DNA of 64,000 nucleotides, from contig JAIYDL010000022.1 in NCBI GenBank assembly GCA_027487515.1, forward strand, positions 32,624 to 96,623, read 5' to 3'. This DNA is from Pseudomonadota bacterium. GTDB taxonomy: Bacteria > Bdellovibrionota > Bacteriovoracia > Bacteriovoracales > Bacteriovoracaceae. The notes below the pieces were generated by a model, which had not been told where the DNA came from, did not search any database, and saw nothing but the letters and a program-made list of their open reading frames with translations. Positions 1 to 7,210 of this stretch are shown here, piece by piece (positions within the stretch are counted from its first letter, which is position 1; each line of letters begins with the position of its first letter). The translations under genes and the position numbers were made by a program.

Positions 1-695
1 AGACCCCACTCAATGTCACTGGGAGCACCGGCCTTGGCCTCGAGCCCGAGGCTCAGCTTAAGTAGCACAGCGAGTTCGCTTTGCGAAAGAACCGGGGTCT
101 CTCCGAAGATTGTGGACGTCACGAGTTCTCCCGTCCGTGCTAGCCGATACGTGTCTACGTCGGCGTGGCCAGAGACGACCCCCTCACCCATCCCAAATGC
201 TGCGTCGATCGCAACGGTCGCAGTCGGTGGGACTGGGGAGCGGGTAAAAAGAACGCCGCTCTTTTCCACCCGGACGAGCGCCTGAACCACGACGGCCATC
301 TCGAGGTTGACCTCGAGCTTTTTATGGAAGACATACTCACGGACACGGTCACTTGAGAGCGACCGATAGACTTGATTGAGGGCCTCTTGCCAGCCCTCTT
401 CACGGACATCGAGGATCGTGTCGAAGAGGCCCGCGAAGCTGGAGTCTGCGGCGTCCTCCGCGATCATGGAACTCCGGAGCGCGACCACCGGGTGGTCTCG
501 GAAAAACTGCTGAAACCGTTCAGCAAGGTCCGGCGGAAAGCTACCGTGGTCCCGGAACCATCGGTAAGCCATCGTCGTGATAACGAAGAAGGGCGGGACC
601 GGGGCATCCCAGGAAATGAGCCTCTGAAGCTGGTGCGCTTTTCCCCCGACGAACTCTTTCGGTGCGACGGGGACCATTTCGGCCAAAAAACTCAT
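1..695 (-). CDS. PEP synthase-type phosphotransferase, N-terminal part (cut by window edge)
   Basis: The gene runs off the left edge, so only about 231 N-terminal residues are visible. They match the ATP-grasp PEP/pyruvate-binding domain of PpsA/PPDK/Rph enzymes: a GGKAHQLQRL start motif, VPPFFVIT, the VALRSSMIAED nucleotide loop, SFAGLFDT, and GVLFTRSP. Such enzymes use ATP to load phosphate on a mobile His domain and pass it to an acceptor. The start ATG at 695 overlaps the UbiA stop codon as ATGA, so translation is probably coupled. With the UbiA and CDP-archaeol-synthase-like genes just upstream, a role in phosphorylating a lipid or lipid precursor is an inference. Acceptor and C-terminal domains are outside the window. 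Confidence 0.85.
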   Translation of the reverse strand, partial: MSFLAEMVPVAPKEFVGGKAHQLQRLISWDAPVPPFFVITTMAYRWFRDHGSFPPDLAERFQQFFRDHPVVALRSSMIAEDAADSSFAGLFDTILDVREEGWQEALNQVYRSLSSDRVREYVFHKKLEVNLEMAVVVQALVRVEKSGVLFTRSPVPPTATVAIDAAFGMGEGVVSGHADVDTYRLARTGELVTSTIFGETPVLSQSELAVLLKLSLGLEAKAGAPSDIEWG

Positions 696-1567
696 AGGAG
701 GGCACCGACGAGAAGCACTGACACCACGAGGAGGATCTGCGCCTCCGCGATGGGTTTTAGGGGCCGCGGTAACCGAAGGGTCACCAGAAAATGCACCGCC
801 GGGAACACGAGGCCTGCCTGGATGAGGAGGAAGGCCCCACGGAGCAGTCCCGGAGTCGAAAGTTTTTCAAAGATCGCAAGGACGGCCAGAGTATAGACGA
901 ACTGGAGGACAAGGGCGATCATGACCGCGGTTCTTGGGCCAAAAATTTTTGAGTAGGTCGTATACGAGTCCTCTTGCTCCGGCGCCCGGATCTTCCGAAC
1001 GAGCTCCCAGTTCGTGAAGATCAAGCAGATCGGGAGGATGAATCCGATGCTCGAAAAGGTAACTCGCGGATCCACTTCCGTGCAGGCCAAAACGAGGTAG
1101 GTAAAGTTGAACAGGACGATGGGGTGGTGTGACGCGAAGGCAAGCGGGAGACTCTTTCGCATCCGCGCTTCGATGAAAAACCACTTCAGCATGAGGTACG
1201 TGAATCCAAGAGTGACCAGTGCCCACAGGAGGAGCGTTAGTGAGGTGAGGCTCAGAAACACCACCATGAAGACACAGAAAAAACCCAGCGCCCGGAGATC
1301 GGTGATCAGGACTCGCCCAGAAGGCAGCGGTCGCTTCGGGAAATTGATGAGGTCATCTTGGTAGTCCTTGAACTCATCCATCACTCGGATCAGGAGCGAA
1401 ATGAAAGCGAGAACGAGCCCGGGCACCACGAGGGAGAGGATCGAACTGCCCCGGACATCGTACAGCCGGAGGTAGGTCAACTGAACGGCGACTGCCGTGA
1501 GAATTGACCCCACGAATGACGAAAGGGGGAACATCTCATTGAGGTACACAAAGACACGCTTAACCAT
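692..1567 (-). CDS. UbiA-family prenyltransferase
   Basis: A polytopic membrane protein of 291 residues with about eight or nine hydrophobic segments. The first Asp-rich motif is seen around residues 62-75 as RVMDEFKDYQDD followed by RPLPSGRV, as in UbiA enzymes. A second polar loop near residues 190-205 (RKIRAPEQEDSYTTYSK) takes the place of the second DxxxD motif. The family transfers prenyl groups from prenyl diphosphates to aromatic or glycerol-phosphate acceptors at the inner membrane. It lies 8 bases after the CDP-archaeol-synthase-like gene and overlaps the PEP-synthase-type gene by 4. In archaea UbiA and CarS act consecutively in ether-lipid synthesis. The actual acceptor here is unknown; a quinone role cannot be excluded. 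Confidence 0.85.
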   Translation of the reverse strand: MVKRVFVYLNEMFPLSSFVGSILTAVAVQLTYLRLYDVRGSSILSLVVPGLVLAFISLLIRVMDEFKDYQDDLINFPKRPLPSGRVLITDLRALGFFCVFMVVFLSLTSLTLLLWALVTLGFTYLMLKWFFIEARMRKSLPLAFASHHPIVLFNFTYLVLACTEVDPRVTFSSIGFILPICLIFTNWELVRKIRAPEQEDSYTTYSKIFGPRTAVMIALVLQFVYTLAVLAIFEKLSTPGLLRGAFLLIQAGLVFPAVHFLVTLRLPRPLKPIAEAQILLVVSVLLVGALL

Positions 1568-1575
1568 ATCAATTC

Positions 1576-2133
1576 CTAAAGAGGGTTCTTCCGAAGACCC
1601 GCTCCGTAAAGGGCCACATTAATGAGGAGATGAAGGACCGTGCCGAAGCCGACGGCCAGCGCCATCGTTTCCATACTGATGGGAAACAGGAGTCGGTACG
1701 CCAGAAGGCAGCCGAAGGCAGAATCTGCCTGATCGAGGATGACGAAGAACCACTTGTACCGGTCCGACGTTTGACCTTCCCGGATCCCCAGACGTCGCTT
1801 CACGAAGGAGTTGGGTAATTCGGCGAGGCAGTACCCGAGTCCGAGGAGCACCGCAACCAGAAGGGTGGAGTGGTTGCGAAATAGCGGCTCATTTAACTCA
1901 AATAAGGGCTCCACGGACTTTGCTAAGAAGACTCCGGGCCACGTGGCCAAGGGCATTACGAGAAAGCCACGCCAGGTTTTGTTTTGTCCGAACCACCTTT
2001 GATGTATGGGCTTCTTAAAGTAAGATAGGATATCCGCCTTAACCGCAACCATATGCACGACGCCTCCGACGATGAGAGGGATCGTGAGTAAGAACACACG
2101 GCTAAATTCGTGGACGGCGAAACCTGGATTCAT
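1576..2133 (-). CDS. CDP-archaeol synthase-like (CarS/DUF46) membrane protein
   Basis: An integral membrane protein of 185 residues and first gene of the operon. Hallmarks of the CarS branch of CTP transferases are visible: FGQNKTWRG near residue 48, then SFVKRRLGI and the catalytic-type acidic motif DQADSAFG near residues 133-140. Characterised CarS adds CMP from CTP to digeranylgeranylglyceryl phosphate; related proteins activate other polyprenyl or lipid phosphates. The pairing with a UbiA enzyme mirrors the archaeal order of reactions, which is unusual in a bacterium. I see no GGGP synthase in the window. The start has no Shine-Dalgarno sequence but a TATAAT sits six bases upstream, suggesting a leaderless mRNA. 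Confidence 0.8.
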   Translation of the reverse strand: MNPGFAVHEFSRVFLLTIPLIVGGVVHMVAVKADILSYFKKPIHQRWFGQNKTWRGFLVMPLATWPGVFLAKSVEPLFELNEPLFRNHSTLLVAVLLGLGYCLAELPNSFVKRRLGIREGQTSDRYKWFFVILDQADSAFGCLLAYRLLFPISMETMALAVGFGTVLHLLINVALYGAGLRKNPL

Positions 2134-2139
2134 AAGTAG

Positions 2140-2145
2140 ATTATA
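2140..2145 (-). promoter_or_regulatory. -10 box TATAAT, leaderless start of the CarS-UbiA operon
   Basis: Reading the minus strand, a perfect TATAAT is followed by CTACTT and then the ATG of the CarS-like gene. A start site 6-7 bases after the -10 falls on the A of the ATG. The hexamer touches the start codon of the divergent permease gene at 2145, so the two operons have only 11 bases between start codons and must share control sequence. No clear -35 was found. Confidence 0.6.
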
Positions 2146-3383
2146 TGCTGAACGATGAAAACCGCTACCTTTTCAAATTTGCCTGGAAGAGCATCCGGCG
2201 CCACACGGGAAGAAGCTTCTTCATCGGCTTCTCGGTGTCCATGGCAGTGGTCATCGCCGTCTGGGTGATCGCGTTCTTTGATGGCCTCAACGGACAGATC
2301 GAGGAGGCCGTCGTCAACACGAACACTGGTTTTTTCCAGGTCCAGGATCCCGTCTACGCCAAGACGACGGACACGGGAAAGCCTCGACCCTACACCCCCG
2401 AGCTCCGCGCCCGCCTGGAGACTCACCCGACCCTCGCCACGTCTCCAGAAGTTGTCCTCGACGGAAACATCTCAACTCCCGAGGGTGCCGCGGGCCTCTT
2501 CGCCATCGGCGTGGTCCCGGAGCTCCATCGAAAACTCCTTCCCATGGCCCAGAAGATCGTCGCTGGAAGCTTCGTCGATGGGAGCACAGAGGGGGAAGTC
2601 GTCATCGGGAGCGAACTCGCCCGACTCTTCAAGTTTTCGGTGGGAGACCAGCTCGTGCTGAACTACCAGGATGTGACCGGAGACCTGCGCTCCGAACTTC
2701 TCAAGATCCGGGGCATCTACCACTACAATAGCATGAGCTTCGAGAAGCGCTTCGTGTACATCAATCATCCCACCTGGCAGCGACTCTTTCTGAACCGCAA
2801 CTCCGGAGAGATTCTCTTTAACCGCATCGTCATCAACACTCCCGGAATCCAAGACGAACCCGTGATCCGGCAGCGGATCGCAGGCCAGGGCCTCGAGCTC
2901 AAGAGCTGGAAGCAACTCAACCCGGAGATGGCCGTGGTGCTCGAGTTCCACGATGGCATGATCAAGTTCTTCTTCTTCATCATCGCCGTCACGATCACGA
3001 TGACGATCCTGACCCCGGTGAGGATGCTCTGGCAGGAGCGATTCAAGGAGCTCAAGATGATGAACGTCATCGGCGTCTCCGTCGGAAAGTTTTGGAAGCT
3101 GGGGTTCTACGAGGTCGTTCTCATGATCCTCTTCTCCGGGGCCTCTTCGGCCCTCATCCTGGTCGGTCTCATCGGGTACCAGTCCTGGAGCGGCGTTGAC
3201 TTTCGTTTCCTGAGCGACGGGATCTCCATCGAACGTGCGGGGATAAAACTTCCGGGAATCATCTACCCTCGCCTGAGCCTGCAGCAGCTCGCCGTGACGT
3301 TCTCGTTCGTCATCTTCGTCCTGGGCGTGAGCTACCTCTGGTCGATCTACCGGACCCTCCGTCGTCTTGAGGTTGAGGCATGA
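2145..3383 (+). CDS. FtsX/MacB-type ABC transporter permease, first subunit
   Basis: A permease of 412 residues with the FtsX-family plan: one N-terminal membrane segment (about residues 24-45), a large extracytoplasmic domain (about 50-270), then three C-terminal membrane segments. The family includes LolC/E and MacB and works mechanically, moving lipoproteins, lipids or peptides from the inner membrane to periplasmic carriers. It overlaps the second permease by 4 bases (ATGA), so the two probably form a heterodimer with the following ATPase. There is no good ribosome-binding site ahead of the ATG. The downstream LolA-like protein and barrel suggest export to the outer membrane. Confidence 0.85.
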   Translation: MLNDENRYLFKFAWKSIRRHTGRSFFIGFSVSMAVVIAVWVIAFFDGLNGQIEEAVVNTNTGFFQVQDPVYAKTTDTGKPRPYTPELRARLETHPTLATSPEVVLDGNISTPEGAAGLFAIGVVPELHRKLLPMAQKIVAGSFVDGSTEGEVVIGSELARLFKFSVGDQLVLNYQDVTGDLRSELLKIRGIYHYNSMSFEKRFVYINHPTWQRLFLNRNSGEILFNRIVINTPGIQDEPVIRQRIAGQGLELKSWKQLNPEMAVVLEFHDGMIKFFFFIIAVTITMTILTPVRMLWQERFKELKMMNVIGVSVGKFWKLGFYEVVLMILFSGASSALILVGLIGYQSWSGVDFRFLSDGISIERAGIKLPGIIYPRLSLQQLAVTFSFVIFVLGVSYLWSIYRTLRRLEVEA

Positions 3384-4588
3384 GGGCCTTCATCTTTTTG
3401 GTGAAGTTCAGTTACCGGAACCTCTGGCGCGCTCCCAAGCGCACACTCATCATGCTCCTTTCCCTGGCCATCGGTACCGGTTTCATCATCTGGGATCTGA
3501 ACTTCGCGAACTCGGGCTCGAAGGAAGTCATGAAGGAGTTTCTCACTCAGTACGCTGGGGAGTATCACGTCACCCATCGGAACTACTATAACGAGGAGAA
3601 CAAGAAAGAGTTCGATATCTTTCAGACTTTCTCTGACGCCGAGATTCAGGACAAAAGCATCCTCGCCACCTCGACCCGCAGGGTGACGGCCCCGGTGTTT
3701 GTGTCAGGAGAAAAGAAGACCCTCGGAGTCCTCCTGACAGGCATCGAGCCCGAACGAGAACGGGCCCTCACCGCGCTTCCGCGAGCTGTGAACGCCGGCC
3801 GCTTCCTCGATCCCGAAGGCCAGCGAGAAATCATACTCGGCAAACGCCTCGCCCGACGGATCGACGTCAAAATTGGTGACCGAGTGGCGGTGATCGGTCA
3901 GGCCCTCGATGGATCCATCGCCAACGACCTCATGACCGTCGTGGGACTTCTGGACTTCGGCGGCGGTGACCTCGAAGAGTCGCTCGCCTTCACCCAGATT
4001 CAGGGTGCGCAAGAGTTCCTCGCGATGGCCCCGGATCGAGTCCACCAGAGGGTCGACTTTAACATGAAAGACGACTCGACACCTGTGCTCCCAGGCCTCG
4101 CCGTCACTCACTGGGCGGAGATCCTTCCCGAGATTGGAGTCTCGGTGCAGTTCGTTGATAACTTCACCTGGATCGTCTCCTTCATCATCGTCCTCGTGAT
4201 CAGCCTTGGTCTCTCGAACACGCTCATGATCACCTTCTTTGAGAGAGAGCAGGAGTTCCAGACCCTCAACATCATCGGTGCCAAGACCTCCTGGGTTGCC
4301 AAGGCGCTCATGATCGAAGTCTTCCTGCTCGGAACCCTCGCCGTGATCATCGGCGCAGGCCTGGGCCACGTTGCGACCACTCTCTGTTATTACTTTCCGG
4401 TTGATCTCCAACTCTTCACCGGCGGACAACCCATCATCATGGGAGGACTCATCATCCAGCCCCTGGTCCGGTTCTATCCGATCATGGCCTATTACTGGAA
4501 GGTCCCGCTTCTGATATATTTTTTCCTGGGCTCGACCATGATCTACCCCCTTATCCGCGTCATACGGAGGAGCAAGAATGCAATTTGA
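3380..4588 (+). CDS. FtsX/MacB-type ABC transporter permease, second subunit
   Basis: A permease of 402 residues with the same topology as its neighbour: an N-terminal segment at about 17-38, a periplasmic domain to about residue 255, and three C-terminal membrane segments. The start overlaps the upstream stop by 4 bases and the end overlaps the ATPase start by 11, so the three genes form a tightly coupled set. The two permeases are clearly diverged from one another, which fits a LolC/LolE-like heterodimer rather than a recent duplication. The substrate is unknown; the neighbouring lipid genes suggest a lipid or lipid-linked cargo. Confidence 0.85.
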   Translation: MRAFIFLVKFSYRNLWRAPKRTLIMLLSLAIGTGFIIWDLNFANSGSKEVMKEFLTQYAGEYHVTHRNYYNEENKKEFDIFQTFSDAEIQDKSILATSTRRVTAPVFVSGEKKTLGVLLTGIEPERERALTALPRAVNAGRFLDPEGQREIILGKRLARRIDVKIGDRVAVIGQALDGSIANDLMTVVGLLDFGGGDLEESLAFTQIQGAQEFLAMAPDRVHQRVDFNMKDDSTPVLPGLAVTHWAEILPEIGVSVQFVDNFTWIVSFIIVLVISLGLSNTLMITFFEREQEFQTLNIIGAKTSWVAKALMIEVFLLGTLAVIIGAGLGHVATTLCYYFPVDLQLFTGGQPIIMGGLIIQPLVRFYPIMAYYWKVPLLIYFFLGSTMIYPLIRVIRRSKNAI

Positions 4589-5267
4589 ACTCGTGAATGT
4601 TGAAAAAGTTTACCAGGCCTCGGAGGAGACAAAGGTGTACGGGGCCCGGAACGTGAACCTGAAGATCGCCGAGAGCGACTTCATGGCCCTGGTGGGCCCG
4701 TCGGGGTCAGGGAAGACGACGATCTTAAACCTCATCGCGGGCCTCATCCTCCCGACGCTCGGGACACTCCGGCACGGCACCAGTGATATCACCGCCCTCT
4801 CGCTCGAGGAGAGAACCAAGCACAGACTCGACTACATGGGGTTCATCTTTCAAGACTACCAACTCCTGCCGATCCTCACCGCGGCCGAGAATGTGGAGTT
4901 CCCGCTCCAGCTCAAAGGCTTCTCGCAAGGGGAAATCAAAGACCGAGTGACCTGGGCGTTGGCCCAGGTGGGACTCGAGACCATGGGCCACCGGTTCCCG
5001 AAGCAGCTCTCCGGCGGCCAGCAGCAGCGGGTCTCCATTGCCCGCGCCATCGCCGGGAAACCTCAACTCATCCTCGCCGACGAGCCGACGGCGAACCTCG
5101 ATTCCAAAACGGCGCAGGAGATCATCGAGCTTTTTAAAAAACTTAACCAAGACTATAAACTCACCTTCGTCTTCTCGACTCACGACCAACGGCTCATCGA
5201 TCAGGTGAAAACGGTCCACTACGTGAAAGACGGCCAAATCTCAGAAACAAGGACACACCATGCGTAA
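4578..5267 (+). CDS. ABC transporter ATP-binding protein (LolD/MacB type)
   Basis: The ATPase subunit has 229 residues, the usual LolD size. It has Walker A GPSGSGKTT at about residue 40, a Q-loop (FIFQDYQLLP), signature LSGGQQQRVSIARA, Walker B LILADEPTANLD and the switch His in STHDQ. It energises the two preceding FtsX-type permeases. It overlaps both neighbours (11 bases upstream, 8 bases with the LolA-like gene downstream), consistent with a single transcript. Family assignment is firm; the substrate is not visible from sequence. Confidence 0.93.
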   Translation: MQFELVNVEKVYQASEETKVYGARNVNLKIAESDFMALVGPSGSGKTTILNLIAGLILPTLGTLRHGTSDITALSLEERTKHRLDYMGFIFQDYQLLPILTAAENVEFPLQLKGFSQGEIKDRVTWALAQVGLETMGHRFPKQLSGGQQQRVSIARAIAGKPQLILADEPTANLDSKTAQEIIELFKKLNQDYKLTFVFSTHDQRLIDQVKTVHYVKDGQISETRTHHA

Positions 5268-5991
5268 ATTCCTCCTCCGGAAAGACATCGTCTTCTGCGT
5301 CGCCCTCGGCGCCAAGGTCAACAGCCCCGATGCCTGGCTTGACTACCAGGAAAAGCAAATGCGCGGCGACCGCTCGCGCTCGGAAATGGTCATGACCATC
5401 AAGACCCCGAACTGGAGCCGAACGCTCGAGATCCTCTCCGATGTGGAGGGAAAGAAGCAGGCCCTCTCGACGATCCAGTCTCCGGCAAAGGACAAGGGAA
5501 TCCGGACCCTCCGGATCGACAACAACATGTGGAACTACTTCCCGAAGCTCAAGCGGAAGGTCGCAGTTTCCAGCTCCATGCTGCTGGCGAGCTGGATGGG
5601 ATCGGATTTCACGAACGATGACATTCTGAAGGCGTCGTCGATGGCGGAGGACTACAGTCATAAGTTCGCCAAAGACATCTCTGGCTTCAAGGTCATCGTG
5701 AACACGGCGAAGAGTAACTCGAAAGTGATGTGGCCTCGGATCGTGACCTACGCGTCGAAGCGAGACTGTCTCCCGCGGCGCTACTCCTACTACGACAAGG
5801 ACGGGAAGCTCCGCCGGACGCTCACGTTCAGCGAGATCAAGGTTTTCAATGGACACAAGGTCCCCACCCACTGGGTCATGGTTCCCCAGGATGACAAGAC
5901 GAAGACGACCGTCATCGACTACCGGTCGATCGACTTCGCCGTGAGCTTTAAACCGAACCATTTTTCCCAAAAAAACTTAACCGGAAACTAG
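5260..5991 (+). CDS. LolA-like outer membrane lipoprotein-sorting protein
   Basis: A protein of 243 residues resembling the COG2834-type LolA-like family often encoded with FtsX or RND exporters. Typical stretches are DAWLDYQEK near the mature N terminus, a run of short strands with MWNYFPKLKR and SSSMLLASWMGSDFTNDD, and a C-terminal half with LTFSEIKVFNGHKVPTHW. Such proteins have an open beta-barrel that shields acyl chains in the periplasm. The signal peptide is short and weak (IVFCVALGA after an MRKFLLRK start) but cleavage before DAWLDY fits the family. It probably takes cargo from the ABC transporter and passes it to the adjacent outer-membrane barrel (inference). Confidence 0.8.
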   Translation: MRKFLLRKDIVFCVALGAKVNSPDAWLDYQEKQMRGDRSRSEMVMTIKTPNWSRTLEILSDVEGKKQALSTIQSPAKDKGIRTLRIDNNMWNYFPKLKRKVAVSSSMLLASWMGSDFTNDDILKASSMAEDYSHKFAKDISGFKVIVNTAKSNSKVMWPRIVTYASKRDCLPRRYSYYDKDGKLRRTLTFSEIKVFNGHKVPTHWVMVPQDDKTKTTVIDYRSIDFAVSFKPNHFSQKNLTGN

Positions 5992-5992
5992 G

Positions 5993-7210
5993 ATGAAGTA
6001 CTTAGTCTCGGCCATTCTTCTAAGCCTTGCTCCCCTCGCCGTTCGGGCCGGGGACGCGGAACTCTCCGGCAACCTCGAGGGCCAGTTCCGGAACGCGACG
6101 AATAACGATGAGGCTAAGAAATCTCCTCTCTTCCAGGACTGGGATAACGAAAACTTCTTTCTCATCTATGGGAACGTGAATGCGAAGGTCGACCTCGGAG
6201 ACTCGCGGTTCGAGGCCAACTGGTTCGGTCGCCACGGGAAATCTCCGCTGTACGAGCCAGAGCCTTTCAGCGCCCAAGGGACCCCGCGTGATCCCTACCT
6301 CGCGACGAGCGTTTTCACCTTCCCGCAGCGGCTCGTGGCCCGGGACATCTTCCAGCTTCAGCACGTTGACCAGCGGGGTGACCAGAGGACTGAGTCCGTG
6401 CTGAACAAGATCTACTACGAGTGGGAATACGCCGAACACCGGATGATGGTGGGCCGGATGTACGTCAACTATGGTCTGGGAGAAATCTTTAATCCGTTGA
6501 ACCCCTTCAACCAACCCACCGGCCTCACGGCGATTTCTCAAGTGGCGCAAGGGAACGACGGATTCTCCCTAACCTACTTCGTCGACGACTTCCACACGAT
6601 TCAGTTTCTCGTTCTGGGAGATAAGCGCATCGAGGGGTACGATGGCAGCATCAATCGGACACTGTGGATGCACGGCGAGTACCAGGTCACTGAGAAGTTC
6701 CAGCTCGACTACGTCTTGGGCGAGGACCAGAACCGACGGAAAGCGGGGGGGCAGATGAGCTACCAGTTCGAAGATGCGCTCGTGTTCACGCAGGTCCTCT
6801 ACCAGTCTGCGAGCGTAGAGGACGAGCCTTCCCACGACCTTTTGGACGCGCTCCTCGGGTACGACCAACAGATCACGGGCATCTGGCACGTGCGATTCGA
6901 GGGCGGCTACCAAAAGACCAATCGCTTTGCGACCGCGACGAACTTCGATCGGTTCTTGCCGACGGAATACTTCGGGGCCCTCGCCAACGTGCTCGAGGTT
7001 CATCCCCTCTTAAAGCTGAGCGGGACTCTCATTCACGATGTGAAATCAGGGTTCAGCTACGCCGTGGCCAAGGCAACTTTCAGCGCCACCAAAAGCACGG
7101 AGCTCGAGGCCTTCGGCTTCAGCCCCATCTCCCGCGGGGATGAAGCGGACAATCTGGCGCAGAAACTTGTGACGCAAGATCTTGGCGTCGCCCTACGGGC
7201 CTTTTTCTAG
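5993..7210 (+). CDS. Outer-membrane beta-barrel protein of the export operon
   Basis: A protein of 405 residues with a clear signal peptide (MKYLVSAILLSLAPLAVRA, cleavage about residue 19) followed by alternating strands rich in aromatic residues and a C-terminal Phe (ALRAFF), the signature recognised by the Bam complex. It starts one base after the LolA-like gene. Barrels of the DUF1302/porin-like kind accompany LolA-like proteins in several proteobacterial export operons. Its last 18 bases overlap the end of the convergent PEP-utilising enzyme gene. I do not recognise a specific family, and no enzymatic motif is seen. Confidence 0.7.
   Translation: MKYLVSAILLSLAPLAVRAGDAELSGNLEGQFRNATNNDEAKKSPLFQDWDNENFFLIYGNVNAKVDLGDSRFEANWFGRHGKSPLYEPEPFSAQGTPRDPYLATSVFTFPQRLVARDIFQLQHVDQRGDQRTESVLNKIYYEWEYAEHRMMVGRMYVNYGLGEIFNPLNPFNQPTGLTAISQVAQGNDGFSLTYFVDDFHTIQFLVLGDKRIEGYDGSINRTLWMHGEYQVTEKFQLDYVLGEDQNRRKAGGQMSYQFEDALVFTQVLYQSASVEDEPSHDLLDALLGYDQQITGIWHVRFEGGYQKTNRFATATNFDRFLPTEYFGALANVLEVHPLLKLSGTLIHDVKSGFSYAVAKATFSATKSTELEAFGFSPISRGDEADNLAQKLVTQDLGVALRAFF

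Noticed and set aside
5194..5970. Open frame of 258 codons on the minus strand opposite the LolA-like gene
   Set aside because: Charged, low-complexity product (rich in Arg, Asp, Val) and complete overlap with genes that match known families.
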